DNA of 64,000 nucleotides from Patiria pectinifera (lineage: Eukaryota > Echinodermata > Asteroidea > Valvatida > Asterinidae), in assembly GCA_029964075.1 (NCBI GenBank), contig CM057147.1, positions 12,607,513 through 12,671,512 on the forward strand, given 5' to 3'. A model generated the notes under the pieces. That model saw only the letters and a program-made list of their open reading frames with translations. It had not been told where the DNA came from and did not search any database. Made by a program: the position numbers and the translations under genes. Shown one piece after another: positions 24,201 through 36,200 of this stretch. How positions within the stretch are numbered: position 1 is the first letter of the stretch; each line of letters begins with the position of its first letter.

Positions 24201-27200
24201 AGATATGCCACCTGAAGTACAAGTAGACAGAAAGATTTCCAATTCCATATACAAAGTTCACTAATTTCCCTCTGTATTGACTAACAAGCCCCCATATAGC
24301 AATTTCATGTCATCAAAGTCAATTTGAGCAGTGAGAAAATACAAGCATTTTCTTAGAAAACACTTAGAATTTTTCAGTCCAATCTCATAGGGTTTGTACA
24401 CAGGGTGTTGAGTGAACTTCGTATATGGAAATCTCTCCCAAGTAGACATCGATGATTGAGATGGTTGTACTGAAGTTTACTTACGAAGAAGAAAAGTGAA
24501 ATTTCCCATTCAATTCTGAGAGCTCCCCTCGCGATCTTGAACACGTTAAATTTCCGACTACTGTTAATGTTTGAACGACACGATTTCTTCTTCATGCCCA
24601 GCGTACATTCGATGGTCCCCGTATCCCGAGTGCGATTCCGATCCCGAGTGCGATTCCGTTACCGAGCGCGCGCGATGCATCGATTATGATAATGAGTAGA
24701 CTGGATACCAGTTCAAGCTGGTTCCTGATTCCCTTTTACAGTTCGAAATGCACTTGTGTTTACAAACGTGACTCATTATCATAATCGATGCATCGCGCGC
24801 GCTCAGTAACGGAATCGAACTCGGGATACGGGGACCATCGAATGTACGCTGGGCATGAAGAAGAAATCGCGTCGTTCAAACACTAACACGCGTCGGAAAT
24901 TTAACGTGTTCAAGATCGCGAGGGGAGCTCTCAGAATTGAACGGGAAATTTCACTTTTCTTGCGGATCGTCAGTAAACTTCAGTACAACCATCTCAATCA
25001 TCGATGTCTACTTGTACTTTCTAAGTTTTCTAAGAAAATGCTTGTATTTTCTCACTGCTCAAATTGACTTTGATGACATGAAATTGCTATATGGGGGCTT
25101 GTTAGTCAATACAGAGGGAAATTAGTGAACTTTGTATATGGAATTGGAAATCTTTCTGTCTACTTGTACTTCAGGTGGCATATCTAGTAATTTGGAGGCC
25201 GTTTTTAGGGTGAAATCTGATGTTTTTTGTTGGAAAATGTTGGTTTTTGGGACGGTGTTGTCCAGCTCGCGGTATTAGCTTGGACCTTACTATCGCCAGA
25301 CCATGTCCGAATGTTAAAAAAAGGCGATAAGTTTGGTCCAAGTTACTCGGACTACAATTTCTCTCCCTACCGATCAGATGGTTTTATTTACAAATTTAAA
25401 ATCGGAACTACTGCTACTACGGCAGCGCTACACAACACAACGCTTCTTGAAATATGAAATGTTCATGCGATTTGTTCTCGCACTTTATATTGACAAAGTA
25501 AATCCCAATTTTTTATAAAACATTGAGGAACTACTAAAAATGGTTAAACATCAGAAAGCATCGATCTTGGAACAATTTATACATTGTAAACATATAAAAT
25601 CTAAAATGGCAAGATTACCATATGCGAAGTTCACTAATTTTCCTCTGTATTGCCTAACAAGCCCCCAGATAGCAATTTCATGTCATCAAACTTATCAAAG
25701 TCAATTTGAGCAATCGTATATGGAAATCTTTCCTCTAAAATTTGAAAACAGAAGAAACTTTACAGGAGCAAGAGTATCAATCATTGAAACAAATAAAACA
25801 AAATTTCTTATAACTTTAAACACTTCTGCTAAAAAAAAATCTGGGGAAAGTGGCAAGGAATTGCCTCAGATTGCACCACAGAGCATCTTGAGTTCCTAAA
25901 AGAAACTTTTTGGCCGTTTTCGAGCATTTGTCAACAAACATAGGTCACGTGACTTATCCGAACTGGTTCGGATAAGTCATGTGTTCTTCAGAGTTAGTTT
26001 TACTTCCAGCTGTATAAAAGTAAATTACTGAACCAAATTTAAGTCTTTTTTTTTAACAATTAGTCATGAGTATTTGACAAAAAAGACTATGTATTCAGAT
26101 TATGGATACAAGCTGTTAATAATAGTGATGAAAAATCGAATGCTGACCTTTGACTGCATTTTTTTTCTCCACATTTTTCGTTAATTACGTGATATTTTGA
26201 TGATTTTTTTTTACAACAACCATCTAAAAATTGTCCCTTTAAATTGTGTCATATAGGATGTGCAGTTTTTTTACACAGCTGTTGAGAATATTTTTTGAAC
26301 AGTAAGACGTGATGTATGGCAAAAGATGATAATAAATTCATAATAGTGAGTACAAAAACCTCTTTTTTTCAGTTATTTCAGCTTCTCACAGGTGAAATTT
26401 AACTGGGATCCCGGTGGGATACTTCGGGATCCCGGTGGGGTACTGACTGGGATCCCGACCAATCCCATCGGGATCCCGACCCATCCCATCGGGATCCCGA
26501 CAAAATATCCCGGTGGTATATGTCGGGATCCCAGGCAGTATCCCACCGGGATTCCCAACCTATCCCATCGGGATCCCGACCCATCCCATCGGGATCCCGA
26601 CCCATCCCATCGAGATCCCAACAAAATATCCCGATGGTATAGGTCGGGATCCCGGGCAGTATCCCACCGGGATTCCCGGCCTATCCCATTGGGATCCCGA
26701 CCCATCCCATCGGGATCCCGAAAAAATATCCCGGTGGTATAGGTCGGGATCCCGGGCAGTATCCCACCGGGATTCCCGGCCTATCCCATCGGGATCCCGA
26801 CCCATCCCACCGGGATCCCGATCAGTATCCCGACGGGATAGGTCGGGATCCCGACCAATATCTCGGTGGGATAGGACGGGAATCCCGGTGGGATACTGCC
26901 TGGGATCCTGACCTTACCACCAGGATATTTTGTCGGGATCCCGACCTATCCCGTTCGGGATCCCGATCAGTATCCTGACGGGATAGGTCGGGATCCCGAC
27001 AAAATATCCCGGTGGGATAGGACGGGAATCCCGGTGGGATACTGCCTGGGATCCCGACCTTACCACCGGGATATTTTGTCGGGATCCCGACCTATCCCGT
27101 TCGGGATCCCGATCAGTATCCTGACGGGATAGGTCGGGATCCCGACAAAATATCCCGGTGGTAAGGTCGGGATCCCGGGCAGTATCCCACCGGGATTCCC

Positions 27201-30200
27201 GACCTATCCCACCGGGATATTGGTCGGGATCCCGACCAAATTTTTTAAGGGGTTATGCTTCCATTTGGGAAAATCGTTCAAGTTTAGGTTGAATCTATTT
27301 ATCTCACCTGTCAGGAAGAATGGGAGTGACCCCTCATCTTGGTTTGAAGGTGGCATTGTTGCATTAGCGTCGTTGTCAAGGGTGGTATTGAATAGCTCCA
27401 GTCTTGGCAGAGTCAGGTTGGTCAATGTGAAGGTGATGGGAACAGCATCCAGTGAACATGAGGGATCACACTGGTAACGATCACACGGATGGATGCAAGG
27501 AACGCATGGCCTGGCAATCTGTACAAACAGAGAGTGTTTCTAAAACAGTAAGAAGAACATTCAAAGCATCAATGTGATCTTAATGGTTACTGTCAATTGG
27601 GGTGGAAGTAATGAAACAAGTTATAGGTTTATCAACCTGATCTATACTTTTGGTCTCTATGCTCAGCTACCTACTTTAAAGGGCCATTAACCAGTTCGCG
27701 CTGGAGGCTGTGAATACACACACAACTTTTCCGAAGTCAAATCGGATGACTGAAAAACCCGCAACGACAGAGGCCGGAACTTATCTGTCAGCGTGCCACA
27801 GCCACCGACCAATGCCAAAAATATGACTCTGCGGTTCCAGGATGATGGCTTCGACCCGACTGGCATTACGGTAGAGTGAATATTAAACCCATGCCTAGGT
27901 CCGTTCTTGTCAAAATAAACCCAACTTCAACTGGTTAAGGCACTTTTGGTACACGTACAAAGTATTTATAAATACATAAGACAGTTTACCCATTCGTATT
28001 GGTCGGGAGCCCGTCACGTGGCCGGTTATAAAGACCGACTGGATGGTCTTTTACAGTGTTGTAGTCGAGGCCACAACCTCCGAGGCCGAGGCCAAGGCCG
28101 AGGCCACAACCTCCGAGGCCAAGGCCGAGGCCGAGGCCAAGGCCACAACCGTAAGGCCAAGGCCGAGGCCACCACCTCCGAGGCCAAGGCCGAGGCCGAG
28201 GCCGGCTGTCAAAACATGTAATAAAATATAAATCACTAAAACAAAGCTAAGATTATGTTGGAGTTTTAACATCTTTTTATTTGAATTCACTGAGTTTTGG
28301 AGTGCCTGGCTTACAAATTTACAGCTTGCAATGGGGTTCCTCTTGTAGGGAGTCCGGCGACTTTTATTTTTTTAGGTAAGAAATCTCAAGTTTTGTATCA
28401 CTGAAAGCAAATTACACAACAAAATCAATGGCGTTTGAATCAGGCTCATAGGTGTTTGCCCTTTGGAGATACAACAATTTAAATGGCCAAATTTTGAGTT
28501 TTTATTCTGTGAGATTTACATTATTTACTTTTAGCATGTTTTATAAATCTTATTTTCAAAACCTATCAAAATGCTTAATATCATAGGAATCCCCATTAAA
28601 TAAACAACAACTTGATTTTGAAACAAGGTTTTACCACCCATTACCAAAAGTTTCGACCCCCCCCCCGACCTTCGCACTGTCCTGGCGCGCGCCGAGCAAA
28701 CACCGCGATGCGACCAGACAATGCCAGACGGCCCGCCGTTACGCACGGGCAAAGCATACATGTAGTTCCAATCCCGCTCCACACAACGGGATAAGTGTCC
28801 ACGCATTATCACTGTTAATACCGCGGTACCAGACAAAGTCTGGCAATGGCCAATCCCGCTCCAAACAACACGGCAACACGGAACATGCGTGCATGATATC
28901 ACTCAGTTCATCAAAATGACCATGAATTCTCGGATCATCCGATTTGAATCCAATGGCTTCGAAGAATTTTAAGATCATGGCAAGAGGTAGGGAGTCCAGA
29001 GGTTTTGGCCGTATATCTGTAACCACGCAAAATTAGTCAATTTCAAACCGTGCTTATACATGTAAGAAGTATCAACATGGCTCTAAAAATACAAAAAAGT
29101 ATCCTGGTACCACGAGGAATACTGATTCCTATTATTAAAACTTTCATTCAGAACTTCGCATTCATTTGGATGGAAAAACGAATTCTGAAATCGCGCTTTC
29201 CATATCGACCATTTGCGCCAAACATTACCGTGTGAGTCGGAACTTTCATTTAAATCACCGTGTAAAAATAAAATCTACTTGATAAATCGTAACTGTTTTT
29301 ATCATATCTTTATGAGAAAAAAAATGGTACGGACTAGTACACTCGATCGTACCCATAAAGTTCAGACTTTTACTGAAACAGTGGCCTATAAAAAAAATTA
29401 ATTAAACTTGCCGCAAATCATTTTTAAAGGTCGGGGTACAGAGGTGAAACGAGAAAATGTTGTACAATACTGCAAACCAGACTAGTCTACTACCACATGT
29501 TATTGAACGCAGATGGGATTGGTGCCAGACTTATGTAGTCTGGCACGCGGTATAAACAGTTATAATGTTTGCACGCACGTAGAAAGCTGAAGCGCAGGCT
29601 AGGCGAAGATGCTACGTACCTGAGTACGTTTAATGCAACCATTTCCAGTTCATTCGTACGTACATTGTATATGCGTTCGTTTCACGGAACCCACTGCGGC
29701 AGAATCTCGAGGGTTTGATACGGTAAAAAATTAAAATTTATTAGAATAGAAAACACATCAAAATGGGCGGCCTCGAGCCGGCCTCGACCGATTCGCCGAG
29801 GCCGGAAGGCTCCGAGGCCAAGGCCAAGGCCGAGGCCTTGCACCTCCGAGGCCAAGGCCGAGGCCAAGGCCATGAAAATCGGCCTCGAGGCCGGCCTCGA
29901 GGCCGAGGCCGGCCTCGAGACCTCCAACACTGGTCTTTTAACACTTTTCCAGTGTCACATGCAATTTGGACTACTATGAAATCCAGTGCCTTTTACAATC
30001 CTCATGTAGGCATGTGCAATACTACCAGTGAGTCAGTGTTTCATAGTTCTAAATTCACAATGCAGCGGTACAGCCATAGTATAGCTATATATGTGTGTTT
30101 CGAAAATATGAAGTAAATTTGTTGAACAAAATCGTTTTGGAATTTATAATTCTTTACTGGTTTTGACTTTTGAACAGACAAATTCTGGTTTCTTTTTGAA

Positions 30201-33200
30201 CGAAAAGGTTTTTATGAGTGGGAATAAATATGTGCTTGGCCGGTATTAAACACTATGTTTAGATCGGTTGGAGTTTGGGTGCTGATAATTTATCCTCTCC
30301 TTTAAGTCAGCATCCAGACTCAAACCAGTCTGAAACAAATTGTTCAAAACTGGCCAAGGACACATTATTCCTATATTATCATCTGCGGAGTGACAAATTT
30401 GTAGATGCAGACATATCACGTGCGTTACCTGCACGAAATAGCCTCACCATTATAGGCGAGTGTGCAGTAGCTCACAGATACAGATATCCACCACAAAAAT
30501 ACCGAAACTGGAAATTGTCTTGAAAACAAAACATCCATTGAAAAGGGTAAAGTTCATGCCTGGTCTTACCTCTTCAAATGGCACAATATCTGTGGCTCCT
30601 GCTACTGAGCCGACACCAGCAAAGTAGCGTGAGACAGGACTGGTTCCAGCCCTGAATGGTGCACCGTAACGACACAGGTTGCTCTGATCAGGCGGCATCC
30701 TATATCAGGAGAAACTATGTGATGGTTACAAATGCTGTGATAAAACCAGTGAACAACGAGACTAGGCCTGTTGAGTCAAGCTGGACCACTGCTTGGTAAG
30801 AGGACTATAGCCTGGCCCTTCTAGTTTAGCAAAAAGTCCAAAGGAATGGTGAGGGTCATTTCATAACATTCCCACATCTTCATAAGGCACATAATCTCTG
30901 TTACACCTCACTAATTTGCCATTCAAGAATCATTAAAATTGATCTTCAAACTATTTTATATTTACGTAGCAGTTTTTTTTTATAATCACTCTTGGAGATA
31001 GAAGGCATTGCAGAATTTGTTCTTAATCTTATTTTTATATCTATAAGATGTGACAGGGAAACACAAAATTGGACCCCAAATTTACTGAATGGCCCATAAA
31101 AGAGGAAATAAAAAAGCGCACTTTAGATACAAAAAATGTTTGAAACAAAAGAAATTGTAAAGACCTCAAATTTTTGAGTGTTGCTGCGACAGCTGGAGGA
31201 TTAAAGGAGTCTGGTAGCTCAGCGATGTAGCTGTCTCGATTGAAGACATGAAGGATGAGCTTAGTGGATGAGGACAGGACCGGTATGCCAGTCAGTGAAG
31301 AGAGGAGTTTACCATCAACGTACACTTCAAAGGACCATTCATCCTGTACCGATAACAATCTATCATAACTGAGATTTCCATGATTGAATTGTTTTCTATT
31401 TTGAATCAAGAAGATGTAACTTTAAATATAATTATAACCAACCAACGTTTGCTCTTGCATGAGTGAAATGTTTTTAGGTTATTAATGAAGAAAACCCCAG
31501 CGCAAAGTATCCCTGCCGTGACAAATATATATTACAGTGGCCCATGAAATAGGAAGCACACGTGAAAACAAAATTAAGGACATCTTCTAGGAAAATCCAC
31601 AGGGAATTTAAATTGTCACCAACAAGGATTAGAAAGTGGCTGCACATTAGCTTTGTAAAATATCTATTTTGTATGATGCAAATTAGTCAGCTGACCCAAG
31701 CAAACTCTTGTTATAGTAGATGTTTGCAGATTGGGGAAGTTCTTGATTCAAGTCCTATCCAAGCTAGTTTATGAATTTGTTAACACAAGCTCCCTGAAAG
31801 CACTGGTTGTTGGACAGAAAATATAAATTCCAATGTTTCACTTGTAAAATTGAAGTTCCTCATACAGTTATAAGTAGATAAAGGACTCCATGAAAAACAT
31901 TAATGGTAACAATACCTCATTTGCATCAAATGGCACGACTCTGATGTGGACTGAGAAATGATGCTCCTCTATTGATGGATCAAAGTCAAGATCCATAACC
32001 TCCGATGTCATTTGCCAGACATCCTCTAAATAACGGCACCAGAGAACAGCTTGAGATACACTACCATCTAGAAAAGAATAGACAGCCTCTGTTTTAACTT
32101 GGTGTGTGGTACAATTATTGATGGCAATTGTCCCTAAAGTCTAATTGTAACTTGTATTTTGCATCTAATGTCCTCCCCCCCCAAAAAAAAATCCATTTTT
32201 GAAACATTATTATTTGCATTAGGCTGACCTGATCTGCAAAAAATACATTCTGGGACAAATTTCGGAAATTTCATCGAAAATTCTTCGCCAACTGAAACCA
32301 ATTTTGCGCTGCTTGAAACTTGCTTGAGAACACCCTTGAGTAGGCACTACTGGATCGGTCTTTTGTCTTACTTGGCTAGAGTTGGACATGTCAGACATAA
32401 ATCACAGCTGTGATTGGTCAGAACACCATGGGGCAGGGCTTAATAGATTGGTTTTTATCTTGCTTGGATAGAGTTGGACATGTCAGACATATATCATATC
32501 TGTGATTGGTCAGAACACCATGGGGGGGAGGAGAGGGGCTCAATGGATTGGCCCATCATCTTACTTGGATAGAGTTGGAAGCCGCAAGCTCTCTGTGATA
32601 TCCATCTCCCACTCTCATCATCAGACACGCTGTCCACATCTTCGTCCTTTTTGTGCATAGTCCATGGGATTGAACCCATCGGTGTCAGAGAAGTACTATT
32701 CACATCGGTCACCTTAGCCGCTTCAGTAATTTTATTGACTGAGTAGTCATTGAATGGTGTGGTTTCATGTGACCTATATGTGGTGCTGGCAAATGTTGAA
32801 CTGTCCTCAGATGTCCCCAAGAAATTCACGCAGTCACACAGATGACACATAGACTGTTGAAAAGTAAAAGGTCTTGCATAAAAAATCAGTAATTATTTGT
32901 AAAACAATATTTTTGGTTTTGACACGCCAATGCTTTCTAATATACACGTGCAGACCCACTGAAACATTACCTATCTTGTGCCAAGGATGAAAATATTCAA
33001 ATGTGTTTATAAAAGACTGTAAGGTGATATATGCAGGGCACATGATGTGCTATGTGGAGTCCATCAGTCTGTCAGACACAAACTTATGAAATATGTCATA
33101 TGAACAGTCATCAACCAATGAAATAAGCCATTTGCGAGTAACCTACACCTTTTGGGATTTACATTTGAAAAACGTCTGGTACACTGACTTGATCAGAATG

Positions 33201-36200
33201 CTTGGCACATTTTAACTTTGAATTCTCCAGACCAAAGACACTGTTGCTAATCACATGATTCCGGGCAAGCTCTTGCATAGTTACGTAAGAGACGCTCAGC
33301 ACCAATACATTGTTCACAATGGGTGAGAATGGCACAAAGATACCAGACCATGCCGGAGCTGGGGGTTGCTAGCATAAGGCTTGCCCCGAATCACGTGATA
33401 TAGAAACAGTGTCTTTGGTCGGGAGAATGCAAAGTTAAAACGTGCAAACCATTGGATTAAGTCAGCATACCAGATTTTATTCGAATTTAACTCGCAAATG
33501 GCTTTATATTTCACAATCTTAAACCATTGTGTAAGAAACCAAAAAAAAACACTGTTGCAGTCATGCCCCCTCTATCTGGTTGCCTCACTTACCTGGTTGA
33601 AGGGTTGGTCATAACAGCACTGACAGATCCCTTCTTGCCAGTTCTCCCGTCCACCAAAGTCATATTCCCCTATTGCTCCATCCGGGCCATCCCAGAATAG
33701 AATGCTGGTCACACTGTGCAGGTCAGGTGGGGCAGCTTTCAAGTCAAACTATCATTTCAGAAAAAAAAGGTAGTGGAAGTCTATTGGGGTACTTGGCATA
33801 GCAGGTCATTTCCATTGTGTGTATGTAACGTGAGAGTCTAGGCCGTCATTCAGTCTTTGGTTGAGTAACAAGCTTTTTACATGAACTGCAACAAAAGTAT
33901 TTATTTGTCTCTGGTTTTCAAGTTGCCTTATATGTGACTGACGAATTAAACATACTAAGTATAAAGAAAATGAACATGAAAACAGAAATAAAAATGAATT
34001 CAATAGCTTTTGATTCATACATTGAAATAAATTAAAATTGAAGCAAATTCTGTGCAGGAACTGTTCAGAAAATCCTGGATGACATAACTGATTCACAGAC
34101 ATTAACCATGCCACTACATGTCATGGCTGTGAGGGGCTGCTATCTCAAGGTTTCTGGCCGAGTACTGACCTCATATTCTGAGCTCCTTACAATCTGTGCA
34201 TTGGTGACGTAGGCTCCAGACAGCATACGAGGCCCTCTTGTATCTCTCTCCATAATCAGCATAACATTCTCATCAGATGCATGTACCTGGTTATCAACAG
34301 CAATGGGGTTAAAATGAACGGGTCTTGAGATGTTTGCCTGAAAGCACCTCAGGATTTTCTATATATATATATAACAATTCAAGATTTACATGGTGAAGTC
34401 AATAAAAGGTGAAATTGGCAAAATATCTCGTAAGTGAGCTTTATGTGTTTCAAGTTAGTGTTTAGAGTTCCAACTTTCACACATCTGTGCTTTAATTGCA
34501 TCCAGCTCTAGACTACGTATATAGTTCACAACTTTGCTGGAATTCAGCAGTCTCTAGATGAGAAACAGAGTTAACTGATCAAAAGGTTATTCTTGTCAGA
34601 AGGTATTTGTGGGTTACTCTAAGAAATGAAACAATGGTATCCCACATGTCCAGCTTTATTTGACAGTGTACCACAAGAAAAAAAATGATTTTACGGAGGG
34701 CAAGTGTCCGGAGAAAAAAAACATGTCTACATTTCGGCGCGGATGTGTGGTTGCCCCCCCCCCCCCAACATAAAGAGCTGGATACGCCGCTGAGTAATGT
34801 CCAACATGCATGCACAAATGTTGCACGTGCGTGCACTTGCATATGATGGGCACGTTTAGTTCATGAAGTGTGGCACTGGAGAAGCTCACATGATGCTGCC
34901 CATGTGTGCAGTGGTTGAGGCTTAATAAGTTAATCCAAAAACAATACACATACGTAGCCCACAACTCTAAATCCCCCCCACAGAAGTGTGGTTGGGGTCT
35001 ACAAAAGAATACTTACCTGTAGAGCAATACTACTTATGCATATTCCCCCTACCGGCAGGTATTTTCCGCTAAGAGTTATATACAATAGCGCCCTCTGGCG
35101 CCCTACCCATAATACCCCGCGGCATGCATGCCTCGTGAGCGTCCTCTTTTCTCGAGCGCTAAGTCGGAATACAACAAAGTACCCAAGGCATCGAGAAGAG
35201 TGGGGTAGGGGGGAGGGATGCTCTACAGGTAAGTATTCGTTCGTAGACCCCAACCACACTTCTGTGGGGGGGGGGGGGAAGTCTACTTCACTCTACTTAC
35301 CTGTAGAGCAATACTACTTATGCATAGACTAGCACCGTCAAGGAGGTGGGTCATGCGAGATGCTATTGCTTACTCACAGGGGCACGAAACATGGAAATGT
35401 AACCCCAGATGGCTCCCACTGTTCCGTCCAAAGGCGGACAGGGGAAAAAAACAATAAATCTACATGTAAAGGATATTAATTACTCCCACATGTTAACCGA
35501 GACGTCAGCCCTTGTAAGGGGGAACGCCTCATAATGTAAAGTATTATGATATAATACAGTTGAATCCTGCAAAGAAGAGTACCGTTAGTACACGACACAA
35601 CAGATTGTTGTTGTTCAACAGAGGGCAGCACAACGTTTACTGCTATCCCGAGTATACTCGGGCATAGCACCTGCCGGGTGTAAAGCTATCCCGAGTATAT
35701 TCGGGCGCAGCAGTCAAAGTGTTAAAGCAAGCTCTAAAGCACTTCAAACCAAGCCCATGTACAAGGAAACTGATACAAAAAGGTAATTTGTCAAAGATCA
35801 ATGACCTTGCTACAAGAGTGTTTAGTTATACATTTATACACAATACAATGTAATGTATAAAGGTAAATAGTCAGGATGAGGAGACTCACCTATTCTAGGG
35901 AAGTCCCGGGTAGAAGAGGATCCTGTGGACACGATGATGCTCGGCTCGCCGCCTTCAGCACCACTCTCCCGGCTCTGCCTTCCGTCTGGAGGACATCCTT
36001 CAAGTAGCACTCTGTGAAGGTGTTGGGGGTTTTCCAACACGCTGCCTGTGTGATATCTTTAACAGAAACACCTTTAAAAAAGGCCCAGGAAGTAGAAGTC
36101 GCCCTGACCTCATGTGCATGGACTGACCCAACGGAATCTGTCGTTGGTGAGTCTATTGCTGATTTGATGGCCGTAACCAACCAGCGGGAAATCGTATCAT

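Larger units (their letters stand above)
24033..25354. repeat. Long imperfect palindrome in the core of the 6-kb element
   Basis: The left arm 24033-24697 and right arm 24771-25354 are inverted copies with a 73-bp spacer. Matching blocks include TAGTCCGAGTAACTTGGACC, CTGAAGTACAAGTAGACAGA, CAAGCCCCCATATAGCAATT and GATGCATCGATTATGATAAT. The left arm carries an extra segment of about 90 bp (24.36-24.45 kb). A third, partial copy lies at 25612-25725. Confidence 0.85.
21211..27252. mobile_element. 6.04-kb TIR element with GGGATCCCGA arrays and palindromic core in intron 21
   Basis: The left end (21211, CCCCTTAAAAAATGTGGTCG) is the reverse complement of the right end (to 27252; its inverse reads CCCCTTAAAAAATTTGGTCG) with one mismatch. 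Both ends lead into tandem arrays built on GTCGGGATCCCGAC. The flanks are AAGTT and TTATG, so at most a TT duplication is visible. The interior has a long inverted repeat and exon-like fragments but no transposase I recognise. It is probably a DNA transposon whose superfamily I cannot name. It fills nearly the whole intron between exons 21 and 22. Confidence 0.75.
28046..29940. mobile_element. Non-autonomous hAT-type element with perfect 8-bp target duplication in intron 20
   Basis: GTCTTTTA flanks both sides (28046-28053 and 29933-29940), an exact 8-bp target site duplication as hAT transposases make. The element (28054-29932, 1,879 bp) starts CAGTGTTGTAGTCGAGGCC and ends GGCCTCGAGACCTCCAACACTG-like, an inverted terminus. 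Both ends carry arrays of GAGGCC/AAGGCC hexamers, likely transposase binding sites. No transposase frame is present. An exon-like segment lies inside (28.82-29.02 kb). Confidence 0.85.

Noticed and set aside
26373..26911. Several ORFs rich in Pro, Gly, Asp and Ser in the GGGATCCCGA array
   Set aside because: Opposite and shifted frames of a palindromic array are all open; no protein signature.
28043..28290. ORFs of Ala/Glu/Lys or Gly/Leu repeats near 28.1 kb
   Set aside because: They are translations of the GAGGCC hexamer array.
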